Source: Russula earlei
Taxonomy: Eukaryota > Basidiomycota > Agaricomycetes > Russulales > Russulaceae
Direction of reading: 5' to 3'
NCBI GenBank assembly: GCA_025769875.1
Contig: JAGFNK010000035.1
Location: 124,001 to 188,000 of the forward strand
Length of the DNA: 64,000 bases
Below the pieces are notes generated by a model. It was not told the DNA's origin. It saw only the letters and a list, made by a program, of their open reading frames with translations, and searched no databases. Every line of letters starts with the position of its first letter. Within the stretch, counting starts at the first letter, position 1. Below are positions 48,652 to 60,054 of this stretch, one piece after another. The position numbers were made by a program, and so were the translations under genes.

Positions 48652-50301
48652 CGTCTCCCATCAGGGCCTTGATGAAGGCTTCCTTCTCTACCTCAGAAAG
48701 TGCCTTTGCTGCTTTCGCGAGTTTATCGGTGGTACTTTCTTCGACTATCTGTACTGGTGGGAGATTCGGATGTGATGTTGGTCGTGTTGGCGGTGCGCAC
48801 GTGAGTCGTTTCGCGCTTCGGTTTCGTGGGACAGTCACGAGCTAGGTGTCCTCGAAGGGAGCAGTGAAAGCATCTCCCTTCTTCTCGGTGTTTTTGCTTT
48901 TCGGCTTCGGTGATTGCTTTGCGAGCAGGCGCCTGCGCTGGTGTCCATCGCGTTTGGGTCGCAGTGGCGGGAGACGTGCAGCGCGGCGCAGGTGGCGTTG
49001 TTGGTGGTGTTGCCGCGCGTGCCCCAATTCGAAAGGCGGGCCCAGGGGCGATTAGTGTTCGAGTTGGTATTTCTGTTGTGAGTGTTAGCATGGTCGGTTA
49101 AGACCTGCTCGTCGGCGCATCCAAACGCGGTGTTGTTTCTGTGCTGCGCTGATCCAGTCGTTGAAGGAGGTCGGGTCTTCAAAGTTGATGCAAGCTTCAA
49201 CCAGTGGTTTGGGGAGGGCCGCATGCGAATAGACGCATGACGGTTGGATCATTCGTGAAGAGTCCCGCGCGTTTTGCAAGGACCTTGGAAGGCTGAGATG
49301 TAGCCATCTAAATTGTTGTCTTTCATCTTCAATTCTCGGAGTTGATCTTGTGCGCATTCGCGTTCGGCGTAGTCGACGAATGCGTGTTTGAACTTCTGTT
49401 GCATGGCTTGCCAGGGATTGAGGCCAAAGGGGAGTTCTTCGGGATCGTCAATGACTTCTTGCAGCCATTCATCCATGGTTTCGACCCAGCCTTCGACGTC
49501 CGGTCCTTCGAGAAGCGATAAGAAGTACGCACACTTCTTATGGGGTTGCGCGCGATTCTACTGTCGTGATTAAGAGTCATAAACCTGTGGAAAGGCAGTT
49601 AGGAAGATGTGGGTGCGGGCCCTGTTGCCGTTAAAGGCTTTCGGAGGAATGCCTTCGAGCTTTCCGTTGTCGGAGGGGGCGCGCGTCACGGCCGTAGTTG
49701 GCGTTCGTGTCGTAGTCGTCGGGATCGGGGCTCGGAGGTCGCCTTTCGCGTCCTCCGAAGCCTTGGAATTGACTGGGTTGGGGGGAAGGCTCGTGTCGTG
49801 CCGGACGACGCGAGTTGTTGGGGAATGGGTGCGTCCGGTTCGTCGTCGGCGACGCGGACTTGAGTCGTCGTGGGGGGTTCTTGTTCCATGGCTTCTGCGG
49901 GTGCCGGGGTTGGAGCTCGGGGAGTGTGGCACTGGTGTCCCTGAGGCAACTAGTGCCTCCATATCTAGCCCTGGGAAGAGGGTCAAATGTCAGTTCGAAA
50001 ATCGGGCGTGCGACGCGTACGGCCGCGAAGTAGTCTTCGCGCCGTTCGATTTCGAACCACACTCCCGTAGAGTGTTGCGAGGGCTACTTTTGCTTGTTTG
50101 TAGGGTGCAAAGAACCCAGTCCAGGGAGTAGAGATCATGTCCCCAAGTTGTAAGAATAAGGTGTTCTTTCTGAATTGCTCTGGAACTAGGAGCAATGTCG
50201 GTATCCAGGGGTATCCTGAATGGAAGTCTAAGCTTTGCCAACCCTTGTTCAGAGGGTTTTCCTTGGCCTTTGTATCTCCAGTCTCTAGCCATTGAGGTCA
50301 T
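48619..50301 (-). pseudogene. Gag of gypsy C, several frame breaks
   Basis: Pieces in different frames together give an N-terminal region (STPWTGFFAPYKQAKVALA, VWFEIERREDYFAAVRVARP). A Pro/Arg-rich middle and the Gag core follow (WQAMQQKFKHAFVDYAEREC, LKMKDNNLDGYISAFQ). A CX2CX4HX4C knuckle closes it (CFHCSLRGHLARDC, about 48870). The tail ends with acidic EDKGEDFSDA at 48617. Confidence 0.7.
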
Positions 50302-50374
50302 GCTGAAGGGAAATCGATATATTTCTGTGAGCGCGTGGTTCGGGGTCGAGGGTTCAGTGGGAAGCTTGTTCTAA

Positions 50375-50868
50375 TGTCACCGACTGGGGGCGGTGTCGCT
50401 GACAGATCGGTTCACGCGCGAGATGAGCGCAGCGAGTCGAGCAAAACACTAAGTCTTCGCAAAGTTCGGGGGTCTCGGAGACGATATTGCCGAGGCAAAT
50501 ATGTTCCGCGGAAGGGGAAAACTGCGAATAAGTCTTCGCGTCGCGAAGGCTTATGAGTGAAGGAAGTTTCAGACGAAGTGCTTGATATCTTGCAAGCCTA
50601 CAAGTCCTGAAGTTCGAAATCCAGTGATATTTCACAGGAGAACAAGCTTAAGGCTTGTTCTCTGTTACAGGCAGGTTTATATAGACAGTGTATCCTATAT
50701 CAAATAGTAGACACAAGGTAGCAATGAGGCAATCGAGACTGGGGGCACGCTGGAAGGTGCTGGTACATGCGAGGCTAAGTGAGTCATTAAACACGCGAGA
50801 ATAGTGAGGCCTGTCCGGGTAGGCTTGTCCGGTTGCCGGTCCGGTCCGAAGAGCCGGTTCTTGTGACA
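50375..50868 (-). repeat. 5' LTR of gypsy C
   Basis: It starts TGTCACCGACTGGGGG and ends TTCTTGTGACA. It is followed directly by GTTGCTCCGCTATCAAGGAG, which is the complement of the protease active site of element D. Confidence 0.88.
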
Positions 50869-52558
50869 GTTGCTCCGCTATCAAGGAGCGCTTGTCCAGT
50901 CTTTCCATTGGTAGTCAGCATAAAAGGGACTTTCATTGAGTTCTCTTTATGGTTGACAATGGTATCTATTTGGGCCTCTGTGCCGACTGTTGCACTTTGG
51001 CCTAGAGAAAATCCTCTTTGAGTATGAGATCCCAGATTTTGGCTCGTTCCTCGGCTGGTAGGGTTTTCATACGTGCTACCATGGAAGCTGGTTCTTCTTC
51101 CTTGGATGGTTCTGGGGTTGATTCAGTGATTCGGGCTTTGGAAGTGGTAGGAGCTGTATTCTTAGGGCATTCCCGGCTAAGGTGGCCCTTTTCTCTGCAA
51201 CGGAAGCATCGCCCTTCTTTTGCCAATTGTTTTCTTTCTTCTTCCATTAGCTTCTTAAAATTAGATTTGGCAGCGTCCACCTGCATCCGGTCAGAGTGAT
51301 GGGTTTTGTGTTCCGAGGGGGAGTGTGTAGTTTTCCCTTTGAGCTTTTCCCTGATGGTGATGAAACGTCGGTGTTGTCTTCTGGCTTCCTCCTTCCATTC
51401 TTGGAGAGTGGTGGGCCAGACATCTCTGTTCAGAATTGCGCGGTAGAGTCCGATTTTTAGGCCATTTTTGAAGCTTTCAATGGCGATTACATCTGTCTCT
51501 GGCCAGCCAGTTTTGTTCAGGAGTTGTTCAAAGGTGGAGATGTAGTCGTCAAGAGAGTCCTTCATCACATGTTTAACAATAGCTGCTTGGGCATCTTCTT
51601 TTTCCGCAGTATTGGTGAATTTGAATGTGAAGTTTGTAACAAAGTCATTCCATAGTGCTTCGTCCATTCTGTTGATGGGGTTCTGGGCCCTGTTCACCTT
51701 TTCCCTGAGTGCGGTTGCTTGAGAATTGACCCATTCTTCAACCTTTTCCCCTTGAATATAGGAGAGGGCCAGCATTGTTCGCTTAAAAGGGGAAATCATT
51801 ACTGCCTTATCATCATTGAGGCCCCAGAATAGGTTGAATTCCATGATGAATCTCTTTGTTTTGTTCCTTTCCCCTGTGAAGGCAGTGGGTTCTTTGCCAC
51901 TGAGGGACCCATTAGTGCCTTGTGGTGCTGGGGGCGGCTGCTTGGGGAGGTGGAGCAACGACTGGGGGGGGCCTGGGCAGCCATCTGAGGGGCCTGAGCG
52001 GCTATCTGGGGGGCTTGGGCAGCCACCTGGGGGGGTTGTGCAGCAATTTGGGGTTGGGCTGCCATATCAGGTTCTGGGGGGTTCTGTGGGTCGATTTCTG
52101 GGGTTTCGATGGGTTCTTGGTTTTCAAGGGGGTCCTCTGGTTCTAGTGCAGGGGATTCAAAGGGTGTCTGAGTTTCAACGGTGTTTTCTGGTTCAGGGGG
52201 GTTGCCTTCTGTGGAAGAGGCTTCTGATTCTGACGGTGGTTCATAGAGAGGGTCATTTTCCCTCCAGTAGCCTAATCCAAGGCTGTTTCTAAGGAGTTCT
52301 AGGTCTGTGTGGGTGTAGAGTTGTCCTCTCCTAAGTTGTAGTTCGAACCAGCGGTTGTTGATGAATTCGACTGGTAGTTCCTCGTTGTTTTCAGTGGTGA
52401 CATAACAGAGGAAAGTGTGAAAGCTGTCCCAAGTGGCAGCTCCTACGACGTGTTCAGGAAGGTCTGGGGACGGTCTAGGTTGGACGCGGATCCAACGATT
52501 CGGTGGTAGTTCAAGGTTGATCTCCAGAATGGAGTAAGGAAGCTTAGCTTGTGTAACG
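50869..52558 (-). pseudogene. Gag and protease start of gypsy D
   Basis: The N-terminal part (AATWDSFHTFLCYVTTENNE, LPVEFINNRWFEL, about 52440-52320) shares a motif with A and B. A Pro/Glu-rich stretch and an Ala/Gln/Pro repeat (QPPQVAAQAPQIAAQAPQMA) follow. The frame breaks at a run of eight G at 51964-51971. The piece 51958-51002 has the Gag fold (FKRTMLALSYIQGEKVEEWV, KDSLDDYISTFEQLLNK) and a knuckle CFRCREKGHLSREC (about 51208). It ends IWDLILKEDFL. The last bases before LTR C encode ALLDSGA, the protease active site. Confidence 0.8.
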
Positions 52559-52559
52559 G

Positions 52560-53159
52560 TGTCGCGGCCGTTAGAGCGTTAGCTCAAGGTTCAGTGGGGG
52601 CCAAGTCCCTGTGACTTGGTTTCAAGGGTTCAATGGGGCCGGCTCAAGGAGACCGGTTCAGAGGTTTAGTGTCTCAAGGCTTAGTCAGACAATGACTCAG
52701 CCCACAGACAGAGTCGATCTTCTGGTTTCACAGAAGAGGAGGGTGATGAGAGAGAGGCAGAGGAGGAGGAGGAACACAAGGGTTCCTTGAGGTGTGCTTA
52801 GGTCAAGCAGAGTATAGACCAGCACAAGCAAGTTGTGATTGAGAGAGAGTACAGGGCAAGGGATGCGACAGGAAATGGGACAAAGCTAAGCTTGGGGCAT
52901 TCCCCAGCTTCTACAGGCGCTTAAATACTGTATGTAGCGAGGCTGTACAGTACTATAAGCGGAACAATAAGTAAAAGGTAGATCAAATAGCAAAAGTAGC
53001 TCAACAATAGGTGAAACACAATAAGTGAAACATAACAAGTGAAACACAATAAGGGATCACCATCAAGGGATCAAACGGTAACCACAGGAACGGAGATAAT
53101 AAAAGGAACAATGATGTGGAGGGATTATGGACGAACCGGTAAGGGGGTAAATCATAACA
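52560..53159 (-). repeat. 5' LTR of gypsy D
   Basis: Its ends are TGTCGCGG and CATAACA. It matches 58478-59062 along most of its length. The minus strand shows a TATA-like ATACAGTATTTAAGCGCC, which supports minus orientation. Confidence 0.85.
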
Positions 53160-54411
53160 TGTACCACCCAAATTTCTTCAGGCATCACCATATTTTGTGG
53201 TTGTTCATCTGTCACAAGCTCCATCGGTCACACTGGACATTCACATCTCAGCAGTGAATGCAGGTGGTCTGTAAGGCTGAGGGTTTCACCATATTCATCA
53301 TGGGTGCCCAGCAATCCTCTATTCTGATGGGTCAGTTTCGCTGTCAACTGCTTTGGATGGTTGGATAGCTCAAACTCAAATGCTTACTTGATAGTTGTCT
53401 CATGAATGATGATTGCCCACAGTATCTTCAAGAGATCAAGCTGTGTCCATCAAAGGATGATCCAGCCTCCATTCAATCTGCACAATGTTGTAAGGTGACT
53501 TGCTGGCTCAGATGTGGAACAGGCCAGACTGACAAAGTGCCACCCACCCCGAGAATCCAGCCAGCAGTTGAACGACAGGCATGCGCATGCACAACTCCCT
53601 CTCTCCCACCACCACGACACACATGCAAGCACACCACACCCTCCACCTCTCACCTTCAATGCACACTCCCTCTCCTCCGCCTCCAATGATGTTACCACCG
53701 AACACCCAACATGTGTGCCCAACACCCTCCTTTCTTCCACCACCATGTCACATGCAAACGCCTTCATGCCCTCTGCCTCTCACCTCTGATGTACACACCC
53801 GCTCCTCCTCTGATGCTACCATGCACCCACACTGCTCACCCACACCTGCACACCTGCCCGCCACTGCCTCATCAGTCAGGCAAAAGCCCCCAATGCTCGA
53901 GAGCCAACTGACCACCCCTGCATGGCATTTTGGCCATGCCGACTAGTGCCCACTTGTTGCTACCACCTACCATACCCTTTCAAAGTTTTGTTTCATTTTG
54001 TTTCATTTCACATGTCGACTCAATGCTGCAATCACACGCATCCATACCCAATCCTCTCAGAATACATCTACCCTTGTTTCTTCTCTGTTCTCTTCTGCAG
54101 TGGCTGTAGAGAGGGTTTTCTCTGGTGGCCGAGACACAATCTCTCTCCATCACGCTAGCTTGAAGGTGGAGACCATCAGGACCCTTATACTAGTCAAAAA
54201 GAAATTGCACTTGCAACAAGAACATGTCATATCAGCAGTTTAGCTCCTAATATATAACCTGTTACCTGTAATATGGCTGTTCAATCCCCCGTACTGTCCC
54301 GTTTGAGTTCACAGTAAGTTGATATACGGTACAGGGTCAGGACAGGTAGACCCATTTGGACCTGTCAAATACATGGCCGTACCTGTAATATGGTACGGTG
54401 AACAGCCCTAA
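53160..54411 (+). mobile_element. hAT transposon remnant: C-terminal dimerisation domain and 3' end
   Basis: At about 54096-54240 the plus strand reads AVAVERVFSGGRDTISLHHA then SLKVETIRTLILVKKKLHL. This is the hAT-family C-terminal dimerisation domain, which stabilises the transposase. A good acceptor (TTCTTCTGCAG) precedes it. The element's 3' terminus is visible as GGTACGGTGAACAGCCCTA at about 54393-54411, the complement of a typical hAT TIR (TAGGGCTGTTCACC). The Pro/His-rich stretch at 53560-53950 matches the minus strand of 60780-61000. The transposase core and the left end were not found. Confidence 0.7.
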
Positions 54412-54682
54412 AGGTCATGTGAAAATGACAATAAATAGATAAACTATCTGGACTATGCAAGCCCGCGATCTATGAGAAATTGCATGTGCATTGATAATCA
54501 AGTATACGATCATCACACTAATTAATGAGTCGAGATGTAAGGTATCTAAGTATATATGAACTCATATCAAAGTAAGTATTGTATCAGGCCAATCCCTCAG
54601 TTCCAATTGCATGTGCATGATTGGCATCACTCACCCATGATCAATCTCACTTGTGCATGCTTTTGATTGTGAGATCACAACA
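54412..54682 (-). repeat. 3' LTR fragment of copia E
   Basis: On the minus strand a purine tract (AAGCAAGGGGGAG) is followed at 54682 by TGTTGTGATCTCACAATC, an LTR start. The LTR appears cut at about 54412 by the hAT end. Confidence 0.6.
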
Positions 54683-56571
54683 CTCCCCCTTGCTTTGTGG
54701 ACAGGCTGAGTCCTGATGCAAAGTGCTTGACCTTAACTGAGGGGAGTGGCTTGGTGAGTGTTTCAGCAACCATGTTGTCAGTTGGGAAATACACAAGCCT
54801 TGCTGACCCTTGCTCAATTGCCCAGCAGATCCAGTGGTAACACATGTTGATGTGCTTAGTGCGAGCATGGTACTGATGGTTGTGCTGCAAGCATGATCAG
54901 CTGACTGGTTGTCTGAGAATAGGGTGGTCAGCTCAGTGAGTGGTCCAAAGACCTTGGAGAGGAGGCTGCGCAACCACAGCCCCTCCTTCATGCCGTGTGT
55001 AGCAGCAATGTACTCACTCTCTGTAGTGGAGAGTGATATGATTTCTTGATGCTTGGATGACCACGAAATGGTGCTGCTGTCTATAAGGAATGTGTAACCC
55101 GAAATAGCATGTGGATCTTCAGCCATGCTGCCATCCACATCCACATATCCCTCAAGGTGCACTTGGTCTCTCTGTAAGTGAGCCACAGGTCGTGTGTGCA
55201 GCCAGGTAGCAGTAGATCCACTTGACTGCTTGCCAATGTGCCAGTCCTGGATTCACAGCAAAGTGAGCAATGGTTGTGACTGCAAATGCAATGTCCAGGC
55301 ACATTGAGAGTGTGGCCCAGTTAAGAGTGCCAATGGCCTCATAGTATGAGACATCATGCATGGCAGTGGACTCTGCTGCACTGGATGGGGACTGCTTGCT
55401 AGTGAGGCACACCTGAATGTCCATGGGCATAGACAATGGTTCGAGCTTGTCAAAGTGGTAGCAGTGCAGAATGGCATCAATGTACACCTGCTGGGAAAGG
55501 TGGATGGTGCCACCTGCACCGTCACACTGGACCTTGATGCTGAGCATCCAGTGGAGCTTGCCAAGGTTTGTGACCTTGACATGCTTGTGCAGGCCATCCT
55601 TGAGTGCATCCATGAGGTGCACAGTGCTCACTGCAATCATGCAGTCATCGACATGCACTGTGACTATTGTGATGTCATGCCCACTGCTGCTGGACTTGTG
55701 GAATACAGCTTGGTCTACTGAGCACTGCTTGAAGCCAAGGGAGGTGAATATTGATGAGAGCTTCTGGTACCAATGCCTCCCAGACTGCTTAAGTCTGTAG
55801 AACATCTTCACAAGGCACAGCATGCACATGCCAGCTTGTGGGGCATGGGACCCTGGGGGATGCTGCATAAACAGTATTTCATTGTCCTTGAGTACCCCAT
55901 TGAGGTACACACCTTTGATATTGACTTGGTGAAGCTCGAGGCAAAGTTGATTTGGCATAGTGATTATGGCATGTGATGATGCAAGGCAAGCAACTGGAGC
56001 ATAGGTGTCATCATAGTCGACTCTGCTGACTGAAACCTTTAGCAATGAGGTGTGCCTTGTAGCAGGCGATGTTTCTGGCTGCGTCTTTCTTCACCTTGAA
56101 GACCCACTTGGAGCCTATAATGTTAGCTCTGGGTGGTGGTTCTTCAAGGTGCCAGGTGCTTGTGGTCCTAAGTGTCACAAGTTCTTCAGTGATGGCCTTC
56201 TCCCAAAGGGGCCAGTCCGGCCTGTGCTTGGCCTCTACAAGCGTCCAGGGCTCTAGAGCTTCAGCATCAGCAGTTGCAGTCATATAAGCATACTCAAGGC
56301 CTGTGAAGTCTTCTCGGAGCATGGGCAGGCAATCTTCAATGGACCATGCTCCCCCTGCTTCCTCTGCATCAAAGGAGCCAGGCAAGTGAATGCCATGCAG
56401 AGCACATGAGGTGCCGCGGTGGGTAGATGTGATGCCCTTGCCTGCTTGAAGTTCATGTATGATGCACAAGGGCTTCCAGAGGCGGGTAGAGCGCCAAGGG
56501 CCGTCATTAAGGCTTGTTTTGACTTTATCTTCAGATACTGGTGGACAATTGAGTGCTGGTGGCAGTGTGGG
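54683..56571 (-). pseudogene. Copia E: reverse transcriptase and RNase H, decayed
   Basis: The minus strand starts in the linker between integrase and reverse transcriptase (LPPALNCPPVSEDKVK). It continues with SKWVFKVKKDAARNIACYKA, DDTYAPVACLASSHAI and the catalytic VHVDDCMI. RNase H then reads YVDVDGSMAEDPHAISGYTF and LSTTESEYIAATHGMKEGLW. It ends ASGLSLSTKQGGVL. Frame breaks lie near 56025, 55165 and 54880. Integrase and gag are missing. CG dinucleotides are very rare. Confidence 0.85.
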
Positions 56572-56879
56572 TTAGTCTAATAACACGTTGTAGGGCTTTT
56601 AGTATCTTGTTAAAGGCTCTTGTAGGGCAGTTAGAGTCATCCTGAAGGGTCCTTAGAGAGGCTATAATACTGTTCGTTATTGCTAAAAGGGTTGCCATTA
56701 AGTGGGGCTTGCTGTATGTCAATTGTGTCGAGAATCACTTGCTCAACAATGCATGCACAATATTGTGGACACCTCTACTCACCCCTTTTGTCTGTGTGAA
56801 CAGGGTGGCACCATAGAGGCTGGGTTTCCTCTACTAAGGAAGGGTCCTTCAAGGGCCCTCTCTGGGAAATGGTTCATGA
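56572..56879 (+). repeat. LTR family H, copy 4 (fragment) between copia E and F
   Basis: It matches the last 300 bp or so of LTR-H copies 1 and 3 (AGTCTAATAACACGTTGTAG ... AATGGTTCATGACA). It separates the two head-to-head copia copies. Its 5' part is missing. Confidence 0.8.
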
Positions 56880-58477
56880 CAACACTATTGCCTTCCTGTT
56901 CACAAAGAAATTGGAGGCACTCAAGAAGTATGAGGCCTTTGAAGCCTGGGCAATCTCTCAGAGGCATTGCAAAGCCATCAAAGTACTTCACTCCAACCAC
57001 AGAGGCAAATACCTGAGTGGCCCCTTTGATAAACACCTGGCCACAGCTGGCACCACACATCGTCTCACCACACATGACATGCCACAGCACAATGGTGTCA
57101 CAGAGCACCTTAATGGGACACTGCTTGAGTGCATGCGCATGCTCTCCAATGGAAGCAGCCTCCCCAAGTTGTTATGGGGCAAGGCACTGCAGCATGCTGT
57201 GTGGCTCAAGAACCGCACTGCTATGCGTGCATTAGATGGCAAGACATTGTACAAAGCCCTACACAAAGAGCCACCTGATCTGTCTGGCCTGCACTGGTGG
57301 TGTTTCAGTGTCTGGGCACACACTGGGAAGAAAGGCTCCAAGTCAAACCCAAGGGCACATGAGGGCAAATGGCTTGGTGTTGACACTGACTCACATGCCC
57401 ACAGGGTATACTGCCCAAAAGCTTGAACAGTCAGCATTGAGTGGGATGTGTATTTTGCATCAAATGTGCCACTTGAGGGGGAGCAGCCCATCACAGTACC
57501 AACTGCAGGGAGTGAGCAGCCTGCTGATGAGTCAGACTTACATGAGGTGCCCAAGCCACCTACCCACTCTGACCACTCCAACTCGGAAGTGAACCCAGCC
57601 CACTCTAATACACCCCTTGTACCCAAAACGCCTGATGCACCACAAGCACCAGATCAGTATCCTCCCTCAGAAGAGGAAGTCAAGACCACCCTCAACAATG
57701 CCCCTCAGCATTCCACCTGGCTACACAAGCCCTTGCACATTGTGTGTGACCTCCAAGTGGGCAAAGGCATCACTTCCCCACACCAGAGCACCCCATGCAT
57801 CCCACATGGCATCCATTTGCCCAGACCCCTTGACATGGAGGAAGCAGGAGGAGCATGGTCCATCAACAATGGCCTGCCCATGCTCCTTGAGGACTATGTT
57901 GGCCTCAAGCTTGCCTTTGCAACTGCAACAGCCAACACTGAAGCACTTGAGCCATGCTTGCTCACAGAAGCCAAATGCAGACCAGACTGGCCTCTCTGGG
58001 AGAAGGCCATTGAGGAAGAGCTCACCACACTCAAAACTGCAGGCACCTGGCACCTTGAAGAATCACCAGCTGGAGCAAACATCATTGGCTCCAAGTGGGT
58101 TTTCAAGGCTAAAAAGGATGCAGCCAGCAATATTGCACATTAAAAGGTGTGCCTTGTCACCTAAGGGATCAGCCAGATTGGGGGCATTGACTACAACAAT
58201 ACCTATGCCCCTGTTGCATGCCTTGCATTGTCATGTGCCATCATTGCTATGGCAAACCGTCTCCAACTAGAGCTCCATCAGATAGATATCAAAGGCACGT
58301 ATCTAAATGGCATGCTCAATGATACCAAAGTACTGTTCATGCAGCACCCTCCAGGGTATTGAGACCCGATGGCGGGCACATGAGTGCTGTGCCTCATGAA
58401 AACACTTTATGGACTGAAACAGTCCAGCAGGAGATGGTACCAAAAACTCTCCTCCATATTCACATTCCTTATTATGG

Positions 58478-59062
58478 TGTCATGGCTGTTAGAGCATTAG
58501 CTCAGGGTTCAGTGGGGCCAAGTCCCTATGACTTGGTTCAAAGGTTCAGTGGGGCCAGCTCAAAGACACCAGATCAAAGGTTTAGTGTCTCAAGATTGAG
58601 TCAGACAATGACTCAGTCTGCAGACAGAGTCAATCTTCTGGTTTCACAGAAGAGAAGGGTGATGAGAGAGAGACAGAGGAAGAGGAACACAAGGGTCCCT
58701 TGAGGTGTGCTCAGGTCAAGCAGGATGTAAGCCAGCACAAGCAAGTTGTGATTGAGAGAGTATACAGGGCAGGGGATGTGACAGGAGATGGGACAAAGCT
58801 AAGCTTAGGACATTTCCCCAGCTTCTACAGGCGCTTAAATACTGTATCTAGTGAGGCTGTACAGTACCATATGCGGAACAATAGATAAATGGTGAGCCAA
58901 TAGCAAAAGAGGATCAATCAAATAGATGAAACATGGGAAGTAAGGTGACAGCTGTCAATCACTATCAAGGGATGAAACGGTAACCAAGGATAAGGGGGTG
59001 ACAGAAAAGAACAATAGTGGAAGCAGTTAGTGAGAAGTCAACAAAAAGGGTAGATCATGACA
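58478..59062 (-). repeat. Solo LTR of gypsy D family, inserted in copia F
   Basis: A 585-bp copy of the D LTR starts TGTCATGGCTGTTAGAGC and ends GTAGATCATGACA, and it interrupts the copia reverse transcriptase frame. Orientation follows the TATA-like sequence on the minus strand. No perfect target duplication was seen (left TATGG, right TCCCT). Confidence 0.85.
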
Positions 59063-60054
59063 TCCCTACAGTTCAGACAGTGCTCTGTTGATCAAGCTGT
59101 TTTCTTCAAGTCTGGAGGTTGCGCACACAACATTACAGTTGTTGCTGTGCACGTTGACAATTGCACAATTGCAGTGAGCAATGTGTGACTCATGAATGAC
59201 CTCAAGGCCAGCTTGTGCAAGCATGTCGAGGTCATGGACCTTGGCAAGTTCCACTGGATGCTTGGCATCGAGGTCCAGCATGACCACACAGGTGGCACAA
59301 TACACCTCTCCCAGTGGGCATACATCGATGCCATTCTCTGTCATTACCACCTGGATGAGCCCAAACCACTTTCCACACCAATGGATGTCCAGGTGCACCT
59401 CACAAGTGAGCAGTCCCCCTCCAGCACAGCTGAATATGCTGCCATGCATGATGTGCTGTACTGAGAGGCCATCAGCACCCTCAATTGGTGCACTTTCAAT
59501 GCACCTGGACATTGCATTTGCCATCACAACTGTTGCACATTTTGCCTCTAACCCAGGACCAGCACACTGGCAGGCTGTCAAGCGGATCTTCTGCTACCTG
59601 GCCAGCATGTGTGACCTGTGGCTCACCTACAGCAAAACTGAGCACATTCTCATAGGCTATGCAGATGCTGATGGCAGCATGGCCAAGGATCAGCACACCA
59701 TCTCAGGCTATGCCTTCCTCATTGACAGCAGCACTGTTTCATGGTCCTTGAAGCACCAGGAGATCATTTCGCTCTCAACCACAGAGAATGAATGCATTGT
59801 GGCCACCCATGGAATGAAGGAAGCGCTCTGGCTGCACAGCCTTCTCTCAGAAGTCTTTGGCCCTCTTTCTGACCCTACCACCCTTTTTTCCAACAATCAA
59901 TCCGCTATCGCACTTGCATGCAATCATCAGTATCACACCTGGACCAAACACATTGATGTCCATTACCACTGGATTCGATGGGTCATGGAGCAAGGGTCCA
60001 TGCAACTTGTATATTGCTCAACAGATGACATGCTTGCTGATGCCCTCACCAAGG

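Larger units (their letters stand above)
43489..50868 (-). mobile_element. Ty3/gypsy chromovirus C with two LTRs and a third ORF
   Basis: The LTRs are 43489-43981 (493 bp) and 50375-50868 (494 bp). Both start TGTCACCGACTGGGGGCGG and end GGTTCTTGTGACA, and they are similar throughout with scattered differences. The interior is on the minus strand. A purine tract (ACAAGGGGGTAA) lies next to the left LTR as expected for the 3' side. Order: gag, protease/RT, RNase H, integrase with chromodomain, then an extra ORF. The flanks do not share a target duplication: the left neighbour is element A and the right neighbour is element D. Confidence 0.9.
50869..53159 (-). mobile_element. Ty3/gypsy element D, 5' half only
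   Basis: A 5' LTR (52560-53159, TGTCGCGG ... ATCATAACA) is followed on the minus strand by gag and the start of protease, which is cut by LTR C at 50869. Protease, reverse transcriptase and the rest are missing. A second LTR of this family lies alone at 58478-59062. Confidence 0.85.
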
